A model generated the notes under the pieces. That model saw nothing but the letters and a program-made list of their open reading frames with translations. It was not told where the DNA came from and made no database searches. A DNA stretch of 49,727 bases, taken from CAVTWS01 sp963738445 (GTDB taxonomy: Bacteria; Actinomycetota; Acidimicrobiia; Acidimicrobiales; SHLQ01). Position numbers and translations under genes: made by a program. This document shows, piece by piece, positions 10,767-19,114 of this stretch. Within the stretch, counting starts at the first letter, position 1; every line of letters begins with the position of its first letter. The stretch is from positions 1-49,727 of the forward strand of contig CAVTWS010000013.1 in assembly GCA_963738445.1 (NCBI GenBank), read 5' to 3'.

Positions 10767-11747
10767 GTGACGAGGTTCGTCGAGAGCACGATCACGTTCC
10801 CGTACAAGCGGTCGTTGGGGCCGGTGACGGGGGCGTTCATGACGGCGCTGACCGAAAAGCGGATCCTGGGGATCCGCAACGGCGACGCCGTGCTGGTCCC
10901 GCCCATGGAGTGGGACCCGGCGACGGGCGCCGAGCTGGCGCACGATCTCGTGGAGGTCGGCCCCGCCGGCACGGTCGAGTCGTGGACCTGGGTTCCCGCG
11001 CCGTCGGTGCAGCACCCCCTCGACCACGCCTTCGGGTTCGCCTTCATCCGCCTCGACGGCGCCTCGACCCCGTTGCTGCACGCCGTCGATGCCGGTTCGG
11101 TCGAGCACATGGCCGACGGCATGCGGGTGGCGCCGCGGTGGCGGGGCCGCCGCCTGGGCCGCATCGACGACATCGTGTGCTTCGTCCCGGGCGAGGTGCC
11201 CGAGGTCGACGGCGACGACGCCGGACCGGCCGGCGAACCGGTCGAGCTCATGGACTACGTCGCCTCGATCACGTACCGGAACCCGGTGCCGGTCATGACC
11301 GACCGGGCCGAGGAAGCCTCCCGGCACCACCGCCTCGTCGGTCTCCGTTGCCCGACGTGTGACCGGGTCTATGTCGGTGGCCGGGGGTACTGCCCGATCG
11401 ATGCGATCGAGCTCGGCCCGGAGGCCGAGATCGACTTGCCTCACACCGGCACGATCACCAACTTCGTCGTCGTCACCCCCACCCAGTACCCGGGTCAGAC
11501 CGAGACGGAGCCGTTCGGCCGGGTGTTCGTCCTGCTCGACGGTTTCGACGTGGTGCTCGGCTACCAGCAGGTGATCGAGCTCCCGGTCGGCGACATCCGG
11601 GTCGGGTTGCGGGTCGCCGCGGTGTGGGCCTCGCCCGCCGAAGAGGTCGAGAGCGGCCTGGGCCTCCAGCTCGGCAGCCTCATCGGCTGGATCCCGAGCG
11701 GCGAGCCCGACATCGACGACCCCGACCTCGTGAACAGGATCTTCTGA
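10767..11747 (+). CDS. Tandem OB-fold (DUF35) protein with rubredoxin-like Zn ribbon
   Basis: A 326-residue double DUF35 protein. The first half (about 1-170) has the pattern GPVTGAFMTAL followed by NGDAVLVPPMEWDPATG and no zinc ribbon. The second half starts with CPTCDRVYVGGRGYCP, a rubredoxin-like ribbon, then an acyl-CoA-binding OB fold. DUF35 proteins are known partners of thiolase-fold enzymes, as in the steroid aldolase Ltp2-ChsH2. Its stop overlaps the start of a thiolase-fold gene by one base (TGATG), so the two are probably translated together. The GTG at 10767 follows GAGAGGAG. Confidence 0.9.
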   Translation: MTRFVESTITFPYKRSLGPVTGAFMTALTEKRILGIRNGDAVLVPPMEWDPATGAELAHDLVEVGPAGTVESWTWVPAPSVQHPLDHAFGFAFIRLDGASTPLLHAVDAGSVEHMADGMRVAPRWRGRRLGRIDDIVCFVPGEVPEVDGDDAGPAGEPVELMDYVASITYRNPVPVMTDRAEEASRHHRLVGLRCPTCDRVYVGGRGYCPIDAIELGPEAEIDLPHTGTITNFVVVTPTQYPGQTETEPFGRVFVLLDGFDVVLGYQQVIELPVGDIRVGLRVAAVWASPAEEVESGLGLQLGSLIGWIPSGEPDIDDPDLVNRIF

Positions 11748-12772
11748 TGGGAACCAGGACCGACATCGCTGTCATCGGCTGGGCGCAGTCGCCGATGGAG
11801 CGCCACACCGAGCTCACCGAGACCCAGCTGCTCATGCGCGTGATCACCGACGCCATCACCCCGCTCGGCCTCACCAGGAGCGACATCGACTTCACCTGCC
11901 TCGGCTCGTGCGACTACATCACCGGCCAGGCGTTCTCCTTCGTCACCAACCTGGACGCGATCGGGGCCTGGCCCCCCAAACGCGATTCGCACGTGGAGAT
12001 GGACGGCGCCTGGGCGCTGTACGAAGCGTGGCTCCGCCTCCACGAAGGCGACATCGAGATCGCCGTGGTGACCGGTTCCGGGCGTTCCTCGACCGGTGAC
12101 CCGGCGCTGATCTACCCGATGGAGATGGACCCCTACGTCCTGGCGCCGCTCGGCGCCGATCCCGTCACCTTCGCCGCGCTGCAGGCCCGAGCGGTGATCG
12201 CCGCCGGCATCGCCGACGAGCGGTCGATGGCCGAGGTGTCGGTGCGGTCACGGGGCAAGGGCACGGTCGAGGAGCTGCTGGCCGGCGACTACGTGCGCCA
12301 GCCGCTCCGGCGCCACGACCTCCCGCCGATCACCGATGGCGCGGCCGCCATGGTGCTGGCCACCGGAGAGCGGGCTCGCAAACTCGTCGAACGGCCGGCC
12401 TACATCTCCGGTTTCGATCATCGCACCGAATGCCACAACCCGGCATTCCGGGCCCTCGACGATTCCCCGTCGACCCGCATCGCCGCCGCCGAAGCGGGTC
12501 TGGCGGCGGCGCCGGTCGAGGTGGCCGAGCTCCAGGCCGCCTTCACGCACGAGGAGCTCCTGCTGCGCCACGTGCTCGGACTCGACGACCAGGTCTCGGT
12601 GAACCCGTCGGGCGGTGCGTTGCGGCACAACCCGATCATGGCCACCGGCCTGTGCCGCATCGGCTACGCCGCCGACCACATCTTCGGCGGCGGCTCCCGG
12701 GCGCTGGCCCACTCGACCAGCGGGCCCTGCCTGCAACAGAACCTGATCTGCATCGTGGAGGACCACTCATGA
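11747..12772 (+). CDS. Thiolase-fold protein (lipid-transfer/Ltp type), no nucleophilic Cys
   Basis: A 341-residue thiolase superfamily member. It has an N-terminal IAVIGWAQSP, the C-terminal NPSGGALRHNP motif and HSTSGPCLQQN near the end. At the position where degradative thiolases carry the nucleophilic Cys it reads HVEMDGAWALYEA, so that Cys is absent. Known Cys-less members acting with DUF35 partners are CoA-ester aldolases; by analogy this may cleave or form a C-C bond without a thioester intermediate (inference). It overlaps the DUF35 gene upstream and the second thiolase-fold gene downstream (ATGA). Confidence 0.88.
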   Translation: MGTRTDIAVIGWAQSPMERHTELTETQLLMRVITDAITPLGLTRSDIDFTCLGSCDYITGQAFSFVTNLDAIGAWPPKRDSHVEMDGAWALYEAWLRLHEGDIEIAVVTGSGRSSTGDPALIYPMEMDPYVLAPLGADPVTFAALQARAVIAAGIADERSMAEVSVRSRGKGTVEELLAGDYVRQPLRRHDLPPITDGAAAMVLATGERARKLVERPAYISGFDHRTECHNPAFRALDDSPSTRIAAAEAGLAAAPVEVAELQAAFTHEELLLRHVLGLDDQVSVNPSGGALRHNPIMATGLCRIGYAADHIFGGGSRALAHSTSGPCLQQNLICIVEDHS

Positions 12773-13929
12773 AACCGTGCGCAGTGGTCGGCGTGGGACA
12801 GACCCACCACAAGACTCGCCGCCGTGACGTGTCGTTCGGCGGGCTCGTCCGCGAAGCCGTCTTCCGGGCGCTCGACGATGCCCAGATGACCATGGCCGAC
12901 ATCGACGCCGTGATCATCGGCAAAGCGCCCGACCTGTTCGAAGGCGTGATGAAACCCGAGCTGTACCTGTCCGACGCGATGGGCGCCACCGGCAAACCCA
13001 TGTTCCGGGTCCACACCGCGGGCTCGGTCGGAGGCACGACCGGCATCGTCGCCGCCTCCCACGTGCAGGCCGGCAAGCACAAGACCGTGCTCGCGGTCGC
13101 GTTCCAGAAGCAGTCCGACGGCAACGCCCAGTTCGCCCTGGGCAGCGGCAAGGGTGCGTCGCTCGGCGCGGGCGGCTCGTTCGCGCCGTTCATCCGCTCC
13201 TACATCCACCGCAGCAAGGCCCCGGAGCACATCGGTTGGAAGGTCGCGGTCAAGGATCGGCTGAACGCGCTCAAGAACCCGTACGCCCACCTCAAGATCG
13301 CGGACATCTCGATCGAGAAGGTGAAGAACTCGCCGATGATGTGGGACCCGTTGCGGTTCCTCGAGTCGTGCCCGTCGTCGGATGGCGCCTGCGCCGTGGT
13401 CATCACCGATGAGGACGGTGGCCGGGCGGCGGCCGCCGCTGGTCGTCCGCCGGCCTGGATCCTGGCCACGTCGTCGCGGTCCGAGCCGCCGAACTTCCCC
13501 GGGCGCGATCCCGTCCGGCCCCTCGCCTGCCTCACCTGCGCCGACGACGTGTACAAGATGGCCGGCATCACGAATCCGCGTGAGCAGATCGACATGGCCG
13601 AGCTCTACGTGCCGTTCTCGTGGCACGAGGCGATCTGGCTGGAGGCCCACCACATCGCCCCGGAAGGCGACGGTTGGAAGATGATCGACGACGGCTCGAC
13701 GGAGATCGGTGGTTCGTTCCCGGTCAACTGCTCCGGCGGGGTGCTGTCGTCGAACCCGATCGGCGCGTCCGGGTTGCTCCGCTTCGCGGAAGCCGCCAAC
13801 CAGGTTCGTGGCCAGGCCGGCGAACATCAGGTCGAGGGGGCCAAGGTTGCGCTCGCCATGGCCTACGGCGCCAACAGCCAGTACTTCAGCATGTGGATCG
13901 TGGCCAGCAGCCTTCAACCGTTCGGCTGA
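12769..13929 (+). CDS. Thiolase-fold protein, second subunit of the DUF35 operon
   Basis: A 386-residue thiolase-fold protein beginning with a typical VVGVGQT. The usual Cys position reads VHTAGSVGGTTGI, so it too lacks the nucleophile. The C-terminal motifs are NCSGGVLSSNPIGASG and AYGANSQYF. The start overlaps the preceding stop by four bases. Two unequal thiolase-like chains plus a DUF35 protein suggest a heteromeric acyl-CoA processing complex, possibly for branched or steroid-like side chains. The gene ends six bases before a convergent gene. Confidence 0.88.
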   Translation: MKPCAVVGVGQTHHKTRRRDVSFGGLVREAVFRALDDAQMTMADIDAVIIGKAPDLFEGVMKPELYLSDAMGATGKPMFRVHTAGSVGGTTGIVAASHVQAGKHKTVLAVAFQKQSDGNAQFALGSGKGASLGAGGSFAPFIRSYIHRSKAPEHIGWKVAVKDRLNALKNPYAHLKIADISIEKVKNSPMMWDPLRFLESCPSSDGACAVVITDEDGGRAAAAAGRPPAWILATSSRSEPPNFPGRDPVRPLACLTCADDVYKMAGITNPREQIDMAELYVPFSWHEAIWLEAHHIAPEGDGWKMIDDGSTEIGGSFPVNCSGGVLSSNPIGASGLLRFAEAANQVRGQAGEHQVEGAKVALAMAYGANSQYFSMWIVASSLQPFG

Positions 13930-13935
13930 TCGACC

Positions 13936-15479
13936 TCACTCGGTGACGAGCAGCGGTGCGGCCCGTTCCTCGGCGTACGCGACGATGGCCGCCTCATCCC
14001 CGGCCAGCAGGAATCCGTCCGCGATCACTTCGTCGAGCTCGGTGCTGAACCGGGTCACGTAGTCGTCGAATCCGTCGTACAGCTCGTCGAGGATCGTGTC
14101 GTCGAGCGGGATCTCGACGCCGGCCAGGTTGCAGATCACACTCCCGGTGTCGTTGCCCTGGTAGGTCGAGACCGGGACATCGAGGAACGGGGACCGCACA
14201 CCGCCGAGCGCGTTGCCGTACTGATCGCGTTCGGCGACGGCCACGGTGTCGATCGAGGTCAGGCTCATGCGATCGGCGCGGGCGGAACGATGCCGGCCTC
14301 GGCCCAGTCGATGAGGTGCCGGTAGGCGGCGCGCAGGAAGAACTGGAGCGGGAACGTCGTGCCGTCGTGGTCGCAACCCGGGATGGTCGGGGCGTGCGAG
14401 GCTCCGGGGATCTCGTAGAGGCGGTACAGGTCGCCGGGCTCGTCGCTGTCGTCGCGCCGGACCGAGGCGAGGCTGGCGCTGGTGTAGGCGGGATCGGAGA
14501 AGCCGAGCACGTCGGTCTCGCTCTCCACGTCGATCACCGGCACGTCGGAGGTGCCGATGGGGAGGATCTCGAACGCCGGGAGCCCGGCCTGTCCCGAGTC
14601 GAGCGGGGCGACGCTGCCGCTGTGGGCGAGGGGAAGGTACCCGGCGTAGATCGCCGAACCGTCGGACATGCGGGCCAACTCGCCGAACGTGCTGGCGTAG
14701 GTCGCCGTGTCGATCCCGTTCTGGGAGTAGCCAGCCATGTAGACGTGGTCGGCCGCGATGTCGAGATCCCCCAGCGGGCTGCGGGGTCCGCCTTCCCGCA
14801 CGAGGCCGCCCACCTGGCTGAGGATGTCCCACGCCAGCCCGTTGGACGAGATCGAGACACCCGAATAGCGCTCGGGGTCGAACTCCTGGAGGTTGGACTG
14901 GGAGGTGACCCGTTCGGACACGCCGACCCAGGCGTCGCCCTGCTCGACGAGCATCTCGCCGAGGAACCCCCAGACCGGATCGGCGTCGGGGCCGCCGCTG
15001 GTGTTGAACGGCTCGACGACGACCCGACCGCTGAACTCCGAGGGGTCGGCGGGCATCCGCACCAGCAATCTGGTGGCGTAGGGGTTGCCGTCGGTCGCGA
15101 TCTCGGCGGGACCCGTGGCGGGACCGCGGTAGGTGCTCACCACGCCGGCGAGCAGGTATTCGGTCTCGGCGTACGACGGGTCGAGATCCTCCGCGCTCAG
15201 GTGGGCGGTACGGGCGCCAGCGCCGTCGAGCGACTCCAGGGTCGCCCCCGAGAGATCGACGGCGCTCGTCAGCGGCTCGGCGACGGTCGTGGTCGTCGCG
15301 TCGGCCACCGCCGTGGTGTTCGACCCTCCCGGTGCATCGGGCGATGCCGTGGCCCCGGTGTCGGCCGCGGTCGTGACGGTGGCCGCGGCTGTCGGGCCGT
15401 CATCGTCGTCGCTGCAGCCGGCCAGCAGCGCCAGCGTGACGAGCGCTCCGGCCGGCCAGCTTCTCGAGATCGCTCGCAT
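13936..15479 (-). CDS. Secreted lipoprotein alpha/beta hydrolase (Abhydrolase_10-like)
   Basis: A lipoprotein signal peptide (LALLAGC at about residues 16-22) and an Asp/Thr-rich linker precede a hydrolase domain of about 400 residues. The nucleophile elbow is AGYSQNG and a likely catalytic His lies in PGASHAP. The 110 codons after the apparent stop at 14265 encode GNALGGVRSPFLDVPVSTY and a helical tail, the expected C-terminus of this family, but in another frame. A single-base shift at about 14265 therefore splits one gene, making an ATGA that mimics an operon overlap. Anchored outside the membrane, it probably hydrolyses an ester or amide; substrate unknown. Confidence 0.8.
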
Positions 15480-15500
15480 CGTGGACCCCCTCCGTCGGCG

Positions 15501-15506
15501 ACACTA
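15501..15506 (-). promoter_or_regulatory. -10 box for the lipoprotein hydrolase
   Basis: On the minus strand this reads TAGTGT (TANNNT). It precedes a strong GGAGGGGG ribosome site and the ATG at 15479, giving a leader of about 20 bases. Confidence 0.45.
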
Positions 15507-15524
15507 GCCCTGCCGCGCCATGAG

Positions 15525-15530
15525 TACGAT
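15525..15530 (+). promoter_or_regulatory. -10 box ahead of the hairpin leader
   Basis: TACGAT fits TANNNT. A start six to eight bases downstream falls at 15536-15538, the first base of the long inverted repeat, so the transcript would begin with the hairpin. Confidence 0.4.
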
Positions 15531-15535
15531 CGGTG

Positions 15536-15583
15536 AACTGGGTGGGTGGTGTGCCCCTCTGGGCGTACACCACCCACCCAGTT
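15536..15583 (+). repeat. Perfect 17-bp inverted repeat, probable 5'-terminal RNA hairpin
   Basis: AACTGGGTGGGTGGTGT (15536-15552) is matched perfectly by its reverse complement at 15567-15583. Inside, GCCC and GGGC add four pairs around a CTCT loop, with a two-base bulge. It lies between divergent genes and, if the -10 at 15525 is right, forms the very 5' end of the mRNA for the gene at 15610. It could act as a stability cap, an attenuator or, as DNA, an operator. Confidence 0.8.
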
Positions 15584-15609
15584 GTGGTGGCAGCGCACTG
15601 GGAGAAGCC

Positions 15610-16449
15610 ATGACCGACCCGTACACCGAGATCGCCCTGCACCTCCCGAACGACGTCGCCATCGGAGGGGCGCTGATCACCATGGTCGAGCCCCACGCCG
15701 GCCACGAACACGCCTACAACCGATGGTACGAGGACGATCACTTCTACTCGGGTGCGATGCACGGCCCGTGGACGTTCGCCGGCCGGCGATTCGTGGCGAC
15801 CCGGGCCCTACGGCGTCGGCGGGCGGAGGTGGGCGACAGCGTGGTCCAACCCCCCGATGCAGGCTGTTACATCTCGTTGTACTGGATCACCCGGGGCCAG
15901 GAGGAGAACAACGAGCGCTGGTCGTTCCACGCCATGGGCGAGGCGCTGATGCCGCAGGGACGAGGCTTCACCGAGCGCACCCACGTGTACACGGCGTTCC
16001 AGCGCTACCGGTTCGGGCTGGTCCGCGATACCGGACCGATGAAGCCGCACCTGGCTCTCGACGCCCCGTTCGGAGGTCTGCTCGTGGAGGTGATCGATGC
16101 GGCGTCCGCCGACTCGTTCGAGGAGCTCGAATCGTGGCTCCGCGACATCCACCTCCCGGCGCGGCTCGGTTCGTCCCCCGCCGCGATGGTGCTGGCCTTC
16201 ACCCCGGTGCCGTTCTCCCAGGGCCGCATCGACCAGCCGGGGACCAAACCGGTACCGCCGCCCGACGGGGTGGGTCGGCAGCTCTGCCTGTTGTGGTTCC
16301 TCGATGGCGATCCCAACGCGATGACCGACGAGCGGCTGCGCGCCCATCACGAAGGTCTCGCGGCGAGCGGCCTCGGCGAGCTGCGATTCTCGGGCCCCTT
16401 CGTGCCGACTTCGGTCGGCACCGATCGCTACGTCGACGAGCTGCGGTGA
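15610..16449 (+). CDS. Hypothetical protein, EthD/dimeric alpha-beta barrel-like
   Basis: 279 residues, not confidently placed in a family. An N-terminal block reads HEHAYNRWYEDDHFYSGAM and a later one DSFEELESWLRDIHLP. The 'YN-W-Y-xx-H' pattern resembles EthD-like ferredoxin-fold proteins, and the two half-matches suggest a tandem arrangement. No signal peptide is seen. ATG 15610 follows GGGAGAAG; upstream in-frame codons run through the inverted repeat and are not used. It is followed 66 bp later by a crotonase and then an acyl-CoA synthetase, so a role in lipid catabolism is plausible but unproven. Confidence 0.7.
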   Translation: MTDPYTEIALHLPNDVAIGGALITMVEPHAGHEHAYNRWYEDDHFYSGAMHGPWTFAGRRFVATRALRRRRAEVGDSVVQPPDAGCYISLYWITRGQEENNERWSFHAMGEALMPQGRGFTERTHVYTAFQRYRFGLVRDTGPMKPHLALDAPFGGLLVEVIDAASADSFEELESWLRDIHLPARLGSSPAAMVLAFTPVPFSQGRIDQPGTKPVPPPDGVGRQLCLLWFLDGDPNAMTDERLRAHHEGLAASGLGELRFSGPFVPTSVGTDRYVDELR

Positions 16450-16515
16450 ACTCGCATCGGGAGGCCCCGATGAGCCATCCTGCACGGCGGTAACGCCGAA
16501 AGGATCACGCCCCTC

Positions 16516-17298
16516 ATGTTGCTCGTCGACAACGACCGTCGGGTCCGAACCCTCACCCTCAACCGGCCCGACGCCCTCAACGCCTTCAACGAGGCGCTCT
16601 ACGACGCCACGACCATGGCCCTGCGAGAGGCGGCCGAGGACCACACTGTCGCGGTCGTCGTGCTCACCGGTTCCGGGCGGGCGTTCTCGGCCGGCACCGA
16701 TCTGTTGGAGATGGCGGCCCGCGGCACCGACCCGAGCTTCGTTGCGGGCCAGTTCGGCTTCGCCGGGATGATCGACACCTTGATCGACTTCCCCAAACCG
16801 CTCCTCCTCGCCGTCAACGGCATCGGGCTCGGCATCGGGACGACGATCGTCGGCTTCGCCGACCTGGTGTTCATGTCCACCACCGCCCGCCTGAAGTGCC
16901 CGTTCACCGATCTGGCCGTGGCGCCCGAGGCGGCGTCGAGCTTCACCTTCCCACGCCAGATCGGCTGGCAGAACGCCTTCTGGACCCTCCTGTCGAGCGA
17001 GTGGATCGGTGCCGCCGAGGCCCGCGAGATGGGGTTGGTGTGGAAGGTGTGCGAACCCGACGACCTGATGTCCGCCACGATGCACCATGCCGTCCATCTG
17101 GCCGCCAAGCCGATCAGCTCGCTCGTCGAATCCAAGGTGGCGATGAAGGCTCCGTTCCGAGCCGAGATCGATGCCGCCCGGCAGCGGGAGAACGCCGCCT
17201 TCCAGAAGCTGATGGCCGGCCCGGCGAACCAGGAGGCGCTCGCCGCCTTCGCCGAGAAACGGACGCCCGACTTCACCAACCTCCCGCCCGGCTGGTGA
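16516..17298 (+). CDS. Enoyl-CoA hydratase/isomerase family protein
   Basis: 260 residues with the crotonase oxyanion-hole motifs AFSAGTDLLEM and NGIGLGIGTTIVG. In the active-site loop VAPEAASSFTFPRQIG the Glu occupies the position used by delta3,delta2-enoyl-CoA isomerases, so isomerisation of a double bond is at least as likely as hydration. Clean reading frame, ATG start after GAAAGGA. It is followed by a 105-bp palindromic repeat array and an acyl-CoA synthetase on the same strand. Confidence 0.9.
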   Translation: MLLVDNDRRVRTLTLNRPDALNAFNEALYDATTMALREAAEDHTVAVVVLTGSGRAFSAGTDLLEMAARGTDPSFVAGQFGFAGMIDTLIDFPKPLLLAVNGIGLGIGTTIVGFADLVFMSTTARLKCPFTDLAVAPEAASSFTFPRQIGWQNAFWTLLSSEWIGAAEAREMGLVWKVCEPDDLMSATMHHAVHLAAKPISSLVESKVAMKAPFRAEIDAARQRENAAFQKLMAGPANQEALAAFAEKRTPDFTNLPPGW

Positions 17299-17332
17299 GC
17301 AGCACCACCCCCGGACCCTCGACCCCGTTCGC

Positions 17333-17437
17333 AGCACGAAGCGCCCTCGGGCGCGACCCAGCCAGCCAGCACGAAGCGCCCTCGGGCGCGACCCAGCCAG
17401 CCAGCACGAAGCGCCCTCGGGCGCGACCCAGCCAGCA
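17333..17437 (+). repeat. Three tandem 35-bp units, each with a perfect hairpin
   Basis: Units at 17333-17367, 17368-17402 and 17403-17437 are identical except the final base. Each contains the palindrome GCGCCCTCGGGCGC, so the RNA would carry three stacked hairpins between the crotonase and the synthetase. There are no spacers, so it is not CRISPR. It ends directly against the AAGGAGC ribosome site of the next gene. A REP/MIRU-like element or an mRNA stabiliser is possible. Confidence 0.9.
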
Positions 17438-17450
17438 AGGAGCGCCTGAC

Positions 17451-19016
17451 GTGGCCAACACCAACGCCATGGGATTCTGGAAGATCGCCGAGGCCGACCC
17501 CGGCCATCTCGCGGTCGTCACCCCGGAGTACGACGAGTACACCTTCGGCGACGTGGCCGAGCTGACCAACCAGATCGTGCACGGCCTGCGGGCCCTCGGC
17601 CTGACGCGCGGCGACCAGGTCACCACCGTGTTGCCCAACGGCTTCCACCAGGTGGCGATCACCCTGGCCTGTTTCCAGGGCGGCTTCTACTTCACGCCCG
17701 TGAACTGGCACCTCGTCGGTCCCGAGATCGCCTACATCGTCAACGACAGCGAGACGAAGGCGTTGATCGTCGACGAGCGGTTCGCCGCGGAGGCGGTGCG
17801 GGTGGTTCCCGAGGTGAACGTGCCGGCCGCCAACCGATTCTCCATCGGGGCGGTCGACGGGTTCCGGCCTTTCGCCGAGCTGGTCGACGGTCACTCCACC
17901 GGACGTCCCGACGACTTCGCCACCGGCGCCTACATGTTCTACACGTCGGGCACGACGGGCCGGCCCAAGGGCGTGCGCCGGGCGCTTCCCGAGATCGGTC
18001 CCGACGAGATGGGCGCCATGTCGGGCGGCCTGTTCCTGCTGTTCGACTGCCGGCCGCACGAAGGCAACGTGCACATCACGCAGGCTCCGCTCTACCACAC
18101 CGCGGTCAACAACTGGGCCACGACCTCGCTGCAGATCGGCCACACCGTCGTGCTGATGGACCGGTGGACGGCCGAGGGCGCCCTCGAGCGCTACCAGATC
18201 TACAAGGTCACCCAGAGCCACATGGTGCCGACCATGTTCAACCGCATGCTCCAGCTGCCCGATGAGGTGCGACTGAACTACGACGTGTCGTCGCTGCGTT
18301 CGATGGTCCACGCCGCCGCGCCGTGCCCCGTCGAGACCAAACGCCGCATGATCGAGTGGTGGGGCAACGCGATCTGGGAGTACTACGCCGCCACCGAAGG
18401 CGGCGGCACCTGGGTCAGCGCCGAGGAGTGGATGAAGTACCCCGGCACCGTCGGCAAGCCCTGGCCCAACAGCGAAGTGATCGTCGTCGACGAGGAGGGC
18501 GAGCAGTTGCCGCCCTTCCAGTCCGGCACCATCTACATGCGCATGGGCGGCAACCAGTTCGAGTACTACAAGGACGACGCCAAGACGTCGAAGAGCCGGC
18601 TGAAGGACAGCGGCTTCTGGACCGTCGGCGATGTCGGCTACTTCAACGACGAGGGCTTCTTGTTCCTCAACGACCGCAGCAACGACATGATCATCGTCGG
18701 CGGCGTCAACATCTACCCGGCCGAGATCGAAGGGGCGCTGCACCAGCACCCGATGGTCGCCGACGTCGCCGTGTTCGGCGTACCCAACGAGGACACCGGC
18801 GAGGAGATCAAGGCCGTCATCGAGCTCCGCGACGGGTTCGAGCCCGGCGACGAGACCACCAAGTCGATCATGATCTTCTGCCAGGAGAACCTCGCCCGCC
18901 AGAAGCATCCCCGCACCATCGACTACACCACCGAGATGCCCCGCGATCCCAACGGCAAGCTCTACAAGCGCAAGCTCCGCGACCCCTACTGGGAGGGTCG
19001 CACCCGCGCCATCTGA
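17451..19016 (+). CDS. Fatty-acid/acyl-CoA synthetase (AMP-forming)
   Basis: 521 residues of the ANL superfamily. The phosphate-binding P-loop is YTSGTTGRPKGV, followed by YYAATEGGG, the hinge region GDVGYFNDEGFLFLNDR and the C-terminal catalytic Lys in NGKLYKRKLR. It activates a carboxylic acid to acyl-AMP and then acyl-CoA, feeding the crotonases and thiolases nearby. GTG 17451 lies 7 bases after AAGGAGC. Closest in feel to actinobacterial FadD enzymes acting on bulky or steroid-like acids, but the substrate cannot be read from sequence. Confidence 0.92.
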   Translation: MANTNAMGFWKIAEADPGHLAVVTPEYDEYTFGDVAELTNQIVHGLRALGLTRGDQVTTVLPNGFHQVAITLACFQGGFYFTPVNWHLVGPEIAYIVNDSETKALIVDERFAAEAVRVVPEVNVPAANRFSIGAVDGFRPFAELVDGHSTGRPDDFATGAYMFYTSGTTGRPKGVRRALPEIGPDEMGAMSGGLFLLFDCRPHEGNVHITQAPLYHTAVNNWATTSLQIGHTVVLMDRWTAEGALERYQIYKVTQSHMVPTMFNRMLQLPDEVRLNYDVSSLRSMVHAAAPCPVETKRRMIEWWGNAIWEYYAATEGGGTWVSAEEWMKYPGTVGKPWPNSEVIVVDEEGEQLPPFQSGTIYMRMGGNQFEYYKDDAKTSKSRLKDSGFWTVGDVGYFNDEGFLFLNDRSNDMIIVGGVNIYPAEIEGALHQHPMVADVAVFGVPNEDTGEEIKAVIELRDGFEPGDETTKSIMIFCQENLARQKHPRTIDYTTEMPRDPNGKLYKRKLRDPYWEGRTRAI

Positions 19017-19114
19017 CCCCGCGTTCTCCGTTGGTTCTGGCAGAACTGCTCGGTCACGCCGCATCGACGCGTTCTGGTCTGGTACCTCACTCGGGCACGT
19101 GGGAGGCTTGGCCC

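Noticed and set aside
14265..14268. TGA in the lipoprotein hydrolase as a third selenocysteine codon, or an ATGA operon overlap
   Set aside because: The conserved C-terminus continues in a different frame, so it is an indel; there is no Cys/Sec expectation at this position.
17333..17437. CRISPR-like array
   Set aside because: The 35-bp units abut directly without spacers and no cas genes are present.
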